A stretch of 64,000 nt of DNA from Verrucomicrobiota bacterium (GTDB taxonomy: Bacteria; Verrucomicrobiota; Verrucomicrobiia; Chthoniobacterales; UBA10450): the NCBI GenBank assembly GCA_003218375.1, contig QHNH01000009.1:124001-188000 (forward strand), read 5' to 3'. The position numbers were made by a program, and so were the translations under genes. The notes under the pieces were generated by a model. The model had not been told where the DNA came from and did not search any database. It saw nothing but the letters and a program-made list of their open reading frames with translations. Shown here one piece after another: positions 7,410-16,720 of the stretch. Position 1 is the first letter of the stretch. Every line of letters begins with the position of its first letter.

Positions 7410-9077
7410 TTACTTATCTGACTTCGCTTGCGCCTCCTTGTGTTCCTTCAGGACGGCTGCGAGGCCGTCGGGGTCCATAAAGCCAAAGCGCGTGCAGAAA
7501 TCATCGAAAATATCCTTCGCCGCCCGGTCGCCGCGCGATTCTAGGACACAGATGTGGTCCCAGCAAGTTGTCTCATATTGTTCCTCGGCTACCTCGCGGA
7601 CAGTGGCCTGCAAGGGTGCGCGCGTTGGAACCATTGCGAACACCTTGCCTGTGACATGATCAATATGTCGAAACGGGATAGCAGCCCAATTCTTCGAGCC
7701 CATGGTAATGACTTCCTGAACTGCGCTGTTGTTTCGAAGATAATACGGGTCGGTCGCCCTGAACCATCCGCTATGCCAGAACGTTATCTCGCCAAAGCCG
7801 ATGACGATATCATTTGGCTTAGCCCGGCTTATGACATAGGCGTAGGCGCTTCGCAGATCGACGGGGACCTCCTTCGGATCATGGCGATAAAGCGCCCGCA
7901 GCGGTCGAACCGTTAGAACAAGGACAAGCGCCGTCAGACCAAAGCGCGCCACGGCTCCGGAATTATTCACCAGATCACGCTGCGCCAGGCGATGCACGAC
8001 CCGCACGATGCCCTCGGACACCGCCAAGATCCCAGCCCCGATGAAGGCAAGGTAGGCCGGGGTCACGAACTGAAGGTAACGAGTTGAAGAGATGAGAGCT
8101 TCACCGCTATTACGGAACGCTGCGAGCGAAATCGGCAGCCCTATCCAGAGCAGACACAGGGCGGCTCCGCGGGGATATCGCCACAGGGCATAGATGACGC
8201 CGAGAATTGCCAGGCCGCCAATAATATAGACCGTCGCGTTATCACCCAAACCAATATCGTATGCGAAGATCGTCCGGAGAGTTTTCGGAGTTAGGGGCAA
8301 TGTGCTGCGCCCCCGATACCCAGTGTTACTCACGGCCTTCTGGAATCGAAGATAAAAGCCGACGACCGGCAGCAGTCCGAGGCCTATCACGAGACCGCTG
8401 GCGGCAGCCAGGCCTAACCTCACATAAGATGGTCCTCGCGAGTTCGTGCCGTAGCCGGGGAGGTAACTTGTGATGAGGTTGAACACAATCCAGCCACCGG
8501 CGAAAATCCCCCAGGCCAGGACATTGGTCGCGGCCATGAAATGATTATAAAGCTCAAGCACGACTGCCACGCAAAATAAAGCCCAATGCTTCACCGAATT
8601 CGTTCGCAGAGCGCGATGGAGAGAAAAGGCTGCAATGCAAGCCAGGAGAACAAAAAGCGAATAAGCGCGCATTTCCTGGCTGTATTGGATAAGGCGCGGC
8701 CAGCACGCGGCCAGACAGGCAGCGATCCAGGCTGCGCGTTCTTCAAAAGCTTCGCGAACGAGGAGAAAGATAACTCCGACCGACGCGACGCCAAAGATAA
8801 CCGGCGAAAAACGGAGCTGCCAGGCATCTGCATCGAAGTGCGTAAGGATGTGGAGATGGGTGACGAGCATGGACAAAAACATTTGATCGATGGGAAACGA
8901 ATTGGCGTCTCTGATGCGGTCCAAGGGATGATCGGATGAGCCGTACTGCCAGGCTTCGTCTAACCAGATGCTATACGCGTTAAGCCGGTAGAGCCGAAGG
9001 GACAACGCGAGGCACAGCAGGAGCAACAACAAGTGCCAACGCCGCTGCGGTAGAAAAGTCCGTAAGCGAGCCAGCAT
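7410..9077 (-). CDS. GT39/ArnT-like integral membrane glycosyltransferase
   Basis: 555 residues with about ten transmembrane helices over residues 15-400 and a soluble C-terminal part. The first periplasmic loop carries 'SIWLDEAWQYG' (Asp-Glu pair near residue 40), and 'PRLIQYSQEMRAYSLFVLLA' follows the second helix pair; both are typical of PMT/ArnT/RgtA-type enzymes that use polyprenyl-phosphate sugars in the periplasm. Acceptor and donor are unknown. It is the first gene of the minus-strand trio with the aminotransferase and methyltransferase, so it may transfer the amino-sugar they make. Confidence 0.8.
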   Translation of the reverse strand: MLARLRTFLPQRRWHLLLLLLCLALSLRLYRLNAYSIWLDEAWQYGSSDHPLDRIRDANSFPIDQMFLSMLVTHLHILTHFDADAWQLRFSPVIFGVASVGVIFLLVREAFEERAAWIAACLAACWPRLIQYSQEMRAYSLFVLLACIAAFSLHRALRTNSVKHWALFCVAVVLELYNHFMAATNVLAWGIFAGGWIVFNLITSYLPGYGTNSRGPSYVRLGLAAASGLVIGLGLLPVVGFYLRFQKAVSNTGYRGRSTLPLTPKTLRTIFAYDIGLGDNATVYIIGGLAILGVIYALWRYPRGAALCLLWIGLPISLAAFRNSGEALISSTRYLQFVTPAYLAFIGAGILAVSEGIVRVVHRLAQRDLVNNSGAVARFGLTALVLVLTVRPLRALYRHDPKEVPVDLRSAYAYVISRAKPNDIVIGFGEITFWHSGWFRATDPYYLRNNSAVQEVITMGSKNWAAIPFRHIDHVTGKVFAMVPTRAPLQATVREVAEEQYETTCWDHICVLESRGDRAAKDIFDDFCTRFGFMDPDGLAAVLKEHKEAQAKSDK

Positions 9078-9244
9078 CGTCTTAGAGCCAATCTATCATC
9101 GCGGAAAAGGACGTAGCGCAGTTCCCTGGAGGAGTCAATCATTGGAAGAGTGGAGAGTCCTCGACTGCCAACGTTTTGTTGTTGCTCGCTTCATTCCATC
9201 TTGGTAAACATCTCGGCCACCCTTTCATTATGGAGACTGCTTCG

Positions 9245-9784
9245 ATGAAACTGACCGCGATCGGTGCTCTTCTAACAATCGCGATAAGCTTTATTCCGGG
9301 ATGCCGGGATCGCCCGCAGCAGAGAAGGGCTGGCGTTGCGTCTGACCAGCAGTTCGCTGCTACAACGGAATCGGCGGAAACAGTTCTTGCGTTACCGCAG
9401 TTCGATGTTTGTTCCATGGAAAGTGTCCGATCGGTCTCCGATAACTCTTTGAATCCGGGGGATGTCCCGAATTCATGGAAGGTGGAGAAGGGACAGGCTT
9501 ACGACATTTCGGGGTTTGTGGTAGATAAGGCTCAGGGATCGGTTCCTCAAAGAATCCGATTGCTACTGGTGGGAAAAAATGTCCATGCAGTTACAACGAG
9601 GACCGGCGTGGAGCGTCCGGATGTAGCGCAGTACTTTAGCTGGGGAGGCTTCTTGCGCGCCGGGTATTCATCTGAAGTGGCATTTGACGATGTTCCTGCC
9701 GGTGACTATCAAATATTGGTCGCTGAGACGCAAGATAGCCGGACCTTCGTCTGCCGGACCTTCCAGACGATTAGCATCCGGTAA
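9245..9784 (+). CDS. Putative lipoprotein, unknown function, upstream of acetylation cassette
   Basis: 179 residues from an ATG with GGAG nine bases upstream; in-frame ATG 15 bases earlier lacks one. The N-terminus is a lipoprotein-type signal, 'MKLTAIGALLTIAISFIPGC', with Cys20 the likely lipidated residue, although Pro at -2 makes the lipobox atypical. The remainder includes 'YDISGFVVDKAQGSVPQRIRLLLVG' and 'DDVPAGDYQILVAET', which suggest a small beta-sandwich. I do not recognise the family. It is 16 bases ahead of the MBOAT gene, so it is probably an accessory factor of polysaccharide acetylation. Confidence 0.7.
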   Translation: MKLTAIGALLTIAISFIPGCRDRPQQRRAGVASDQQFAATTESAETVLALPQFDVCSMESVRSVSDNSLNPGDVPNSWKVEKGQAYDISGFVVDKAQGSVPQRIRLLLVGKNVHAVTTRTGVERPDVAQYFSWGGFLRAGYSSEVAFDDVPAGDYQILVAETQDSRTFVCRTFQTISIR

Positions 9785-9800
9785 GTCTCGGAGAGACCGC

Positions 9801-11240
9801 ATGCTTTTCAGCTCCCTCGTCTTTATTGCTTATTTTTTGCCGCTCCTTCTTGGGGTTTACTTGTTGAGTGGCCTCCGAACGGCCGTGCTTTTAACCGGGA
9901 GTGTGATTTTTTATACTTGGGGCGAAGGCGAATACGTTGTTCTTCTAGCGGGTCTGATTCTTCTGAACTTTCATTTGGCGCAAGTCTTGAGGAAGGCCCA
10001 AGGCCGAAGCAGGACCATGTGGCTCACTGTCGCACTGATTGTCGATCTCGGAGTTCTTGGAACCTTCAAGTACGCCAACTTCATTGTTCAAATTTGCAAT
10101 GGCTTGCCCGGGTTTCCTGCCGTGCCGCCCATTTCGCTGCGGCTCCCACTCGGCATCTCGTTTTTCACGTTCCAGCTCATCTCTTATCTGGTGGACATTT
10201 ATCGTGGAGACGTGAAGACCGAAAACAACCTTTGGCGGTTTGCCACCTACATCTTGATGTTTCCGCATCTGATCGCCGGCCCCATCGTTCGGTATGCACA
10301 AATCCGAGACGAATTGGCGGAAAGATCATATGAACACCGGAAGCTTGGCCTTGGGATACAATACTTTATTGTAGGATTAAGCCAGAAAGTGCTGATCGCC
10401 AATACGGTGGCGACACTCGCTGATCATGCCTTCGCTCTTCGAGCCAACGAACTTGATGCGGCGGTGGCATGGCTTGGGATTTTATCGTATACGCTTCAGA
10501 TTTACTTCGACTTCTCTGGTTATTCCAACATGGCCATCGGGCTTGCCTTTATGCTGGGGTTCACCTTTCCGAAGAATTTCGATTACCCCTATGCGGCCCG
10601 TTCGATTACCGACTTTTGGAGAAGATGGCATATGTCGCTATCTTTCTGGCTCAGAGACTACCTCTACATTCCTCTCGGTGGCAACCGCGGCGGTCGCTCG
10701 AAGACGATTCGTAATCTGCTGATCGTTTTTTTTCTTACCGGCCTTTGGCACGGGGCCGCATGGAAGTTTGTCGTCTGGGGGCTCTTTCACGGCACCTTTT
10801 TGTTAGTCGAGAGGGTCTGGTTGGGTTTTCGGCTCGCTCGCCTCAGCTCCTTTATCGGGTGGGTTTACACAATCGGCGTCGTTATGGTTGGTTGGGTCTT
10901 TTTTCGCGCTGACAATCTCGGACACGCGTTTCTATACCTCCGGCATTTGTTCGATCCGACGCAGTTTTATTTTCTTGCCGTCGGGACGCGCATTCTTCTT
11001 ACGCCCGAAGTCGTGGCGGCGTTGGTGCTGGGCGCGGTCTTGTCCTTTCCGCTTGTGCCGGCGTTGCTCGATGCGGCAGGAAAGAAAAGATTCTCCCGGT
11101 CTTCGGAAATAGGCGAGGCAAGGCTGGACACCCTGTACGTTCATCCGCAGCCGGTCCCGCTCTTAATCGGAGGGTTTCTTTTGTGCTGCGCACTGCTTTC
11201 CAGTACAAGTCTAAATCCATTTCTCTATTTTAGATTTTAA
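9801..11240 (+). CDS. AlgI/DltB-like MBOAT O-acyltransferase
   Basis: 480 residues. The ATG at 9801 is preceded by GGAGAG and starts 'MLFSSLVFIAYFLPLLLGVYLLSG', the usual AlgI-type beginning. About eleven membrane helices. The family core is complete: 'SITDFWRRWHMSLSFWLRDYLYIPLGGNRGG', then the catalytic His317 in 'LTGLWHGAAWKFVVWG'. AlgI-like proteins pass acetyl groups across the inner membrane to periplasmic transferases. The AlgJ/AlgX-like gene begins ten bases after the stop, giving a two-component O-acetylation module for an exopolysaccharide. Confidence 0.93.
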   Translation: MLFSSLVFIAYFLPLLLGVYLLSGLRTAVLLTGSVIFYTWGEGEYVVLLAGLILLNFHLAQVLRKAQGRSRTMWLTVALIVDLGVLGTFKYANFIVQICNGLPGFPAVPPISLRLPLGISFFTFQLISYLVDIYRGDVKTENNLWRFATYILMFPHLIAGPIVRYAQIRDELAERSYEHRKLGLGIQYFIVGLSQKVLIANTVATLADHAFALRANELDAAVAWLGILSYTLQIYFDFSGYSNMAIGLAFMLGFTFPKNFDYPYAARSITDFWRRWHMSLSFWLRDYLYIPLGGNRGGRSKTIRNLLIVFFLTGLWHGAAWKFVVWGLFHGTFLLVERVWLGFRLARLSSFIGWVYTIGVVMVGWVFFRADNLGHAFLYLRHLFDPTQFYFLAVGTRILLTPEVVAALVLGAVLSFPLVPALLDAAGKKRFSRSSEIGEARLDTLYVHPQPVPLLIGGFLLCCALLSSTSLNPFLYFRF

Positions 11241-11250
11241 TGGACTCTGT

Positions 11251-12402
11251 ATGAAACGCGATCGTTGGTCAGCCCTTGTAGTCGGAATCGCGGGATCCGT
11301 GTGTCTTATGCTCGGCGTAAACCGACTTCCCGGGCTTATCCGCCCGGAGATTGGCGAGAACAGGCGTTTAACAGAAATGCCCGCGATACCGAGGAGTATG
11401 TCAGCGTTGCGGAGCTACCCAAAGAGAATGGATGCCTACGTGGCCGATAATTTCCCGGCGCGGCCGCACTTCATAGCGACATTAAACTACCTGCGGTATA
11501 AGGCGGGTTATTCGGGCACTGCCACGGTGTTTGTAGGGAAGAGCGGCTGGCTGTTTTACGATGACGGCGGCCATCTTGATCAGGCGCGCAATGCTATGCC
11601 GCTTACCGCGACGGAGCGTCGAGCATGGGTCACCACCCTGGCGGCGCGGGCCGAACAGCTTCGCTCAAAAAATGAGGTTTACATTGTGTTGTCGGCGCCG
11701 GTCAAAGAATTGATCTTCCCTGACAAACTCCCTCGGTGGGCCCGGGTCGGTCATGGCGATGCCGAGGTCCTGGAGGCGGATGCGCGGAAGTTGAGCCAGC
11801 CGAATTTGGTGGCTCTGCGAAGCGCTTTGGTTGGCGAACGGCTGCTCCATTCGGACATCTACACGCCCTACGACACGCATTGGACTGGATACGGTGCGCG
11901 AGTGGCCTACCGAGCCCTCTGTTCAAAACTCAACGAACTTGGTTTCGCCATGGAGCCGCTACCATTGAACAACTTCTCTCTCTCAAATTCCCGCGCCTGC
12001 GATCTCGCGCAAATGCTCGGAATCTCGAGCCTGATCCGGCCCTATTCTCCCCGCCTGCAACATCCAATCCAAGTAAAGCTCAAAACCACCTATTTAAGCG
12101 ACAAGGCAGATCCGACGAGACCACGTGTCGTAGACACCGGCTTGGCCGATAAGCCCACCATTCAATTAACCGTAGATTCTTTTGGTGAGGAGCTATTGAA
12201 CTTCTTGTACCCTCAGTTTAGCCGGCTCATCCTATCGCATCCTAAAGATGGCTTTTACCGAGAAGATCTGATTTCCACTTACCGCCCTAATATTGTAGTG
12301 TTGGAAGTGATCGAGTCCGGGCTCCGATTTGGAATGAGTCCGGCTTCTGAACCGGAACCCGTGGTGCGAGATCGCATTCGCGAATACTTTCGCGAACAAT
12401 GA
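11251..12402 (+). CDS. AlgJ/AlgX-like SGNH-fold polysaccharide O-acetyltransferase
   Basis: 383 residues with an N-terminal signal anchor ('ALVVGIAGSVCLMLGV'), so periplasmic and inner-membrane tethered. The catalytic set matches the AlgJ/AlgX order: Asp208-x-His210 in 'YDTHWTGYGA', then Ser310 in 'LTVDSFGEELLNF'. 'ENRRLTEMP' and 'DNFPARPHFI' near the N-terminus are also typical of this family. It should accept acetyl groups delivered by the MBOAT protein and place them on a secreted polymer whose identity is not revealed here. Close packing with the two genes upstream indicates one operon. Confidence 0.88.
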   Translation: MKRDRWSALVVGIAGSVCLMLGVNRLPGLIRPEIGENRRLTEMPAIPRSMSALRSYPKRMDAYVADNFPARPHFIATLNYLRYKAGYSGTATVFVGKSGWLFYDDGGHLDQARNAMPLTATERRAWVTTLAARAEQLRSKNEVYIVLSAPVKELIFPDKLPRWARVGHGDAEVLEADARKLSQPNLVALRSALVGERLLHSDIYTPYDTHWTGYGARVAYRALCSKLNELGFAMEPLPLNNFSLSNSRACDLAQMLGISSLIRPYSPRLQHPIQVKLKTTYLSDKADPTRPRVVDTGLADKPTIQLTVDSFGEELLNFLYPQFSRLILSHPKDGFYREDLISTYRPNIVVLEVIESGLRFGMSPASEPEPVVRDRIREYFREQ

Positions 12403-12460
12403 ATACGCGAAGCTCGAACCTTCGGTAAAACCAAGTCCAAGGTTCGTGCTATAGTGTGCG

Positions 12461-13207
12461 ATGGCAGAGGCAACTTCGGAAGAAAGGTCCGCAGCTCAGC
12501 CTAATATTCTTTGGCAGAAGCTACGCGGAGATTTTCCAATCGGCAGCGAACCGCATGCCCGCGGACAGCCCGCGGTCGTGGACATACCGAATGCGGCGCT
12601 GCGTGAATCATCAAGTGACGCGGACCTGGGAAACTTTTACGCGGTCGGTGAAGCCTGGGCGCAGCTAGCGATGTCGCTGACTACCACGAGCACGCCGAGG
12701 ATTGTCGACATCGGCTGCGGATGTGGAAAGATGGCGCGATTCTTCGTGGTGAACCCTCAGGTACACTACTGTGGAATCGACGTCTTCGGACCTGCCATTG
12801 CCTGGTGTCTGGAAGCATTTCAGCACTTCCCAAATTTTCGGTTCGAACACCTGAATGTTTATTCCAGCGTTTACAACCCGGCAGGTGCGATGCAATCCGA
12901 GACCGTCGTCCTGCCTGTAAAGGACGGCGCTGCCGACGTTGTAATTTGTGCGTCGCTATTTACCCATCTGCTTCAGCCCGAATTTGTCCGCTATATCGCC
13001 GAGCTGGGTCGAATTCTGGTGCCAAACGGTCGCGCTCTAGTTTCCATTCATGACGAGCCGAAAGACAGCTCATTCTCCGGCGACGCCTCCCGAATCGATA
13101 TCGACAGATCGTACTTCGTAGACACCGTCACGGCAACTGGACTGCAGGTTAGTAGACGGATTGGAGCTGTCTACGGGCAACAGGTTTATGTCCTGTCGAA
13201 ATCCTGA
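12461..13207 (+). CDS. Class I SAM-dependent methyltransferase
   Basis: 248 residues. 'TPRIVDIGCGCGKMARFFV' is motif I (residues ~76-95), 'HYCGIDVFGPAIAW' follows, then 'ADVVICASLFTHLLQPEFVRYIAELGRILVPNGRALVSIHDEP'. The first 70 residues are an extra N-terminal segment with no recognisable motif. Substrate unknown. It lies 58 bases after the acetylation cassette; the gap contains an inverted repeat with 8-bp arms (CGAACCTT/AAGGTTCG) that could be a weak attenuator or terminator. The cysC fragment converges on it from the other strand. Confidence 0.85.
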   Translation: MAEATSEERSAAQPNILWQKLRGDFPIGSEPHARGQPAVVDIPNAALRESSSDADLGNFYAVGEAWAQLAMSLTTTSTPRIVDIGCGCGKMARFFVVNPQVHYCGIDVFGPAIAWCLEAFQHFPNFRFEHLNVYSSVYNPAGAMQSETVVLPVKDGAADVVICASLFTHLLQPEFVRYIAELGRILVPNGRALVSIHDEPKDSSFSGDASRIDIDRSYFVDTVTATGLQVSRRIGAVYGQQVYVLSKS

Positions 13208-13264
13208 CCCTTCCTCCAGTCGCGGCGACGACCTTTTAACTTCGCAATTGCCGGCAGGGCGCCT

Positions 13265-14246
13265 TCACGTTGTTCCCAACCTTAGCCGTGGAAGCAGCTC
13301 CGTGAGAATTTGGTAGACCGATTCTGCTGGCGTCTGTTCGTGCGTGCGAACGATGATCTCCGGATCGTCGGGAGCCTCGTACGGAGCATCGATTCCGGTA
13401 AAGCCTTGGAGTTTGCCCGATCGCGCTTTTCGATAAAGGCCTTTTGGATCGCGCTGTTCGCACACCGACAGTGGCGCATCGACGAAGATTTCGACGAACT
13501 CGGCGCCGGCTTGGAGCGCGATGGCGCGGGCGCGGGCGCGGGCCACCCGATACGGTGAGATAAACGAGGTAATCACCACCGTGCCGGCGTCCGCCATCAG
13601 CTTGGCCACTTCGCTGACCCGGCGAATATTTTCGGCGCGATCTTCGGGCGCAAAACCGAGATTCGCGTTCAAACCATGGCGCAAATTATCTCCATCGAGG
13701 ACATACGTGTGCATGGAAAGTTGAAACAGTTCCTTCTCGAGGCCGCGTGCGATCGTCGATTTCCCCGCGCCGGAAAGTCCGGTCAGCCAAACGACGGCGC
13801 CACGGTGCTGATTGCGCAGGGCGCGACGCTCTGCCGTGATTTCGCTCTCACTCCAAAAGATGTTTTCACTCTTAACGGTTTTCGAGCTGGTGTAGACCGC
13901 GCCGGAAATGATGCCGCCGCCCACCAGGTTACTGCCATCGGTCAGGACAAACCGGCCCATCGTCGGAATGCGATCGTGGTTGTCGAGAACGAGTGGGCCG
14001 CGCGTTTGCAGCGTCACTTCGCCTACTTCATTAATGCGTAGTTCGGTGCGCTCCGTTGCAGCGTGATCGAGCGTGGCGACGTCGACGACATTCGACAGCG
14101 CGACGACCTCGCATTCCACGTTCTGGGTTACCAGCTTCAGACGATAGCGCGCGCCAGTTCGCAACGGTTCGGCGCCAATCCAGAAAACCTTGGCGTGAAC
14201 ACGATTCGATTCGACCGGCGCCTCCGCTTCATGGGAAGCGAACGGA
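13265..14246 (-). pseudogene. cysC: cysN C-terminal part fused to complete APS kinase (cysC), frameshifted
   Basis: This frame resumes CysN at 'ASHEAEAPVESNRVHAKVFWIG', one frame away from the 5' part. It continues through the last CysN beta-barrel ('MGRFVLTDGSNLVGGG') into a complete adenylylsulfate kinase with P-loop 'GLSGAGKST', 'LDGDNLRHGLN', 'ENIRRVSEVAKLMADAG' and 'FVDAPLSVCEQRDPKGLYRKAR'. CysC phosphorylates APS to PAPS. No good start codon exists at the junction, so the kinase is expressed only by reinitiation, frameshifting, or not at all. The start given marks where homology resumes. Confidence 0.75.
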
Positions 14247-15044
14247 CGACGCCGGCCAGCGTTCGATCGTGGCCACGCGCGCCGTCTTATGATGGGGTGA
14301 GAAGAGAAGCTGGTCGCCCACGCGCAGCGTGCCCGATTCGATCCGCCCGACGAGGATGCGACGATTCTCGATGCGATAAACGTCCTGGATGGGAAAACGC
14401 AGCGGCTGCGCTTCGGCGGATTGCGTCGGCTGGAATTCGTCGATTGCCTGGAGCAAAGCCGGGCCGCGGTACCATCGCATCGCCGCCTCATTGCGGATGA
14501 CATTCGCGCCTGTGCTGGAGGAAATCGGTGTGAACGCGCGCGCGGTTAACCCAAGGCCTCGCAGAAACGCGCCATATTCGCGCTCGATCTGCTCGAACGC
14601 GGACTCGGCATAATTCACCAAATCCATCTTGTTAACCGCGACGATGATCTGGCGAATCCCAAGCAGGCTCAGCAATTGTCCATGACGGCGGCTTTGTTCG
14701 CGCGCGCCTTCATCCGCGGCGATCACCACCACTGCGGCATCGGCGCTGGCCGCGCCTGTGATCATGTTCTTGAGAAATTCCTCGTGCCCGGGCGCATCAA
14801 TGATCACGTAGTGACGGCTCGGGGTCCGAAAATGGATCTGGGTCGTGTCGATCGTGACATTCTGCTGCTGTTCTTCGGCCAGCGCGTCGAGGACAAAGGC
14901 GTACTCGAACCGTCGACCTTGCGCGTCACAACTTGCGCGCAACGCCTCGATCTTTCCTTCCGGCAACGATCCCGTCCCTTCAAGGATCCGCCCAATCAAA
15001 GTCGATTTGCCGTGGTCGACGTGCCCAACAAAAACGATTTTCAC
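14229..15044 (-). CDS. cysN: Sulfate adenylyltransferase subunit 1 (CysN), truncated by frameshift
   Basis: 271 residues of CysN: P-loop 'GHVDHGKSTLIGRIL', switch 'VTIDTTQIHF', 'DAPGHEEFLKNMITGAA', 'NKMDL', then the start of the second barrel ('GRIESGTLRVGDQLLFSPHHKTARVATIERW'). It then runs into an unrelated tail and stops. The expected segment of about 28-30 residues (the 'AGEsIgltL..d..i.RG' strand region) is absent, and the rest of CysN continues in another frame. CysN is the GTPase of ATP sulfurylase, working with CysD; it overlaps cysD by four bases. The disruption is probably inactivating unless it is an assembly error. Confidence 0.8.
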   Translation of the reverse strand: MKIVFVGHVDHGKSTLIGRILEGTGSLPEGKIEALRASCDAQGRRFEYAFVLDALAEEQQQNVTIDTTQIHFRTPSRHYVIIDAPGHEEFLKNMITGAASADAAVVVIAADEGAREQSRRHGQLLSLLGIRQIIVAVNKMDLVNYAESAFEQIEREYGAFLRGLGLTARAFTPISSSTGANVIRNEAAMRWYRGPALLQAIDEFQPTQSAEAQPLRFPIQDVYRIENRRILVGRIESGTLRVGDQLLFSPHHKTARVATIERWPASSVRFP

Positions 15045-15856
15045 ATGAAGCCCTTTGCTCGCAGCTTCTGCATCGCGTGCGGTTCGTAATGATCCTGGGC
15101 ACGGCCAGCGCGCTCGCTGGAACGCGTTTTCTCCAGCTCGGCGATGATTTCCGCGATGGTCGCAGCGTTACTTTCGATCGGATGAGTGATCGGGCGGCAA
15201 CCTAACGAGCGGTAGCGCTTGCCATTCTGGGCGAAATAAAGAGGCGGGATCGGAATCTTCTCGCGCTCGATGTAGCGCCAGACATCGACTTCGGTCCAAT
15301 CAAGCAAAGGCTGGACGCGGACATGTTCGCCCGGCGCGTTCTTCATGGCGAATTGTCCCCAGAATTGCGGCGGCTGATGTTTGTAATGCCATTCGGAATC
15401 GGAGTCGCGCGGTGAAAAATAACGTTCCTTCGCCCGGGTCGGATCTTCATCGCGGCGGATACCCGTGATGAGTGCGTCCCATTGATGTTCGGCGATCGCC
15501 TGTTTCAACGCGATCGTCTTGAGCTCGTACGTCACCGTCACCGGATCGTGCGTTTCATAACCGATCCCCCGCTCGCGCGCCTCGGTGTTCACTTTCACGA
15601 TCACCGTGATGCCGTAGTGCTTCATCGCCCATTCACGGAACTCGAGCATCTCAGGGAACTCGTAAGTGGTATCGATGTGCAGGAGTGGGAATGGCACCTT
15701 GCCGAGGAACGCCTTGAGCGAAAGCCAGAGCAGGACGTTGGAATCTTTCCCCATCGACCAAGGCATAGCCATGTTGCGGAAGGCATGGTTGGCCTCGCGG
15801 AGAATGAAGATGCTGTGGTTTTCCAGCGCATCGAGATGGGTCTGCTCGCCGTTCAT
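15041..15856 (-). CDS. cysD: Sulfate adenylyltransferase subunit 2
   Basis: 271 residues. The PP-loop ATP pyrophosphatase motif is 'PWSMGKDSNVLLWL' (near residue 32; the family usually has S-x-G-K-D-S). Also visible are 'HIDTTYEFPEMLEFRE', 'DALITGIRRDEDPTRAKERYFSPRD' and 'PLLDWTEVDVWRYIEREKIPIPPLYF', all characteristic of CysD. It adenylates sulfate to APS with energy from the CysN GTPase. It is the first gene of the cysD-cysN-cysC operon, whose second gene is broken. Product PAPS would feed cysteine synthesis or sulfation of surface glycans; no sulfotransferase is seen in the window. Confidence 0.95.
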   Translation of the reverse strand: MNGEQTHLDALENHSIFILREANHAFRNMAMPWSMGKDSNVLLWLSLKAFLGKVPFPLLHIDTTYEFPEMLEFREWAMKHYGITVIVKVNTEARERGIGYETHDPVTVTYELKTIALKQAIAEHQWDALITGIRRDEDPTRAKERYFSPRDSDSEWHYKHQPPQFWGQFAMKNAPGEHVRVQPLLDWTEVDVWRYIEREKIPIPPLYFAQNGKRYRSLGCRPITHPIESNAATIAEIIAELEKTRSSERAGRAQDHYEPHAMQKLRAKGFM

Positions 15857-15906
15857 GAGATATCAACAAGCCGCAGGGCGGGCGCGCACGAGCAATCGGA
15901 AGACAG

Positions 15907-15979
15907 AGCCGGCAGACGGATTCGAACCGACGACCTGCTGATTACAAATCAGCTGCTCTACCAACTGAGCTATGCCGGC
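15907..15979 (-). tRNA. tRNA-Thr (anticodon TGT)
   Basis: A full cloverleaf is readable on the minus strand: acceptor arms GCCGGCA/TGCCGGC pair perfectly, the D-arm is 'TAGCTCAGTTGGTAGAGCA', the anticodon stem-loop is CTGAT-TTGTAAT-CAG with anticodon TGT, and the T-arm contains GGTTCGAATCC. Discriminator is U and CCA is not encoded. It stands between cysD and a GNAT gene with about 50 bases on each side. Confidence 0.97.
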
Positions 15980-16030
15980 AATTGCGCGCAGTGTAGCGCA
16001 GCGACCCTTACGGGACAAGCGCGCCCCTGC

Positions 16031-16720
16031 CTACATTCGCGAGCGAACATCGACGGTGAGCGGCTCAGCCGTCTCGAGCGTTTTAACGACCGTGCTCAGG
16101 TAAACCGATTCCGGATAATACGCCTTGTATTTCGTGATCTCGGCCCGGTTCAAAACTTTGAACCCGTAACGCTCGAACATCTTTTCGCCCCGCCGATCCT
16201 GGAACGTGGCGATCTGGCCGTAGACGTGTTTTTCGCCGCTGCGGTAGAGATAACTCAGATACGCGCTCATCAGCGCGCGCGTGGTCGACATCTTGCGCGC
16301 GTCCGGCAGCAGGTTGATGTGGAAATGCGGCGTGCGCCGCGGCGCGGCCGGAACTTCGCGCCAGCCGTGGCTGATCATCCAACGAATAAACCGGCGCGAG
16401 CGCTGATCGTAATGCGGGTAACGCCAGAGAGCGCGCAGAAAGAGCCGGATGTTTTGGCGAAAGGAATAGAACTGGTTCCAGAGCGGCTTGCGCGAGCCGA
16501 GCAAGTACCCGCGTATCTCGCCGTCGAGCTCGAGCACGAACGACGACTCGGGTTCTTTGTCGGTGTAATAGGTCGTGAGGAAATCGGCGAACAGTTCGTG
16601 GTCGTCGTAAACCGGATCGATCGGTTCGCCCAGGAACCCGGTCTGGCAACAGAGTCGCCGGACCGCGGCGCGATCGGTCGCGCGGTAGCTGCGAATGGTG
16701 AATGCTTTGTCGGAGTTCAT
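16031..16720 (-). CDS. GNAT-like N-acetyltransferase
   Basis: 229 residues from the ATG that overlaps the upstream glycosyltransferase stop (ATGA); an upstream in-frame start would run deep into that gene. 'FTIRSYRATDRAAVRRLCCQTGFLGEPI' is a normal GNAT beginning, 'SSFVLELDGEIRGYLLGSRKP' is the beta4 region, and 'FHINLLPDARKMSTTRALMSAYLSYL' and 'QIATFQDRRGEKMFERYGFKVLNRAEITKY' cover the acetyl-CoA site and C-terminal strands. Substrate unknown; translational coupling with the glycosyltransferase suggests a shared glycan or glycolipid pathway. Confidence 0.75.
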   Translation of the reverse strand: MNSDKAFTIRSYRATDRAAVRRLCCQTGFLGEPIDPVYDDHELFADFLTTYYTDKEPESSFVLELDGEIRGYLLGSRKPLWNQFYSFRQNIRLFLRALWRYPHYDQRSRRFIRWMISHGWREVPAAPRRTPHFHINLLPDARKMSTTRALMSAYLSYLYRSGEKHVYGQIATFQDRRGEKMFERYGFKVLNRAEITKYKAYYPESVYLSTVVKTLETAEPLTVDVRSRM

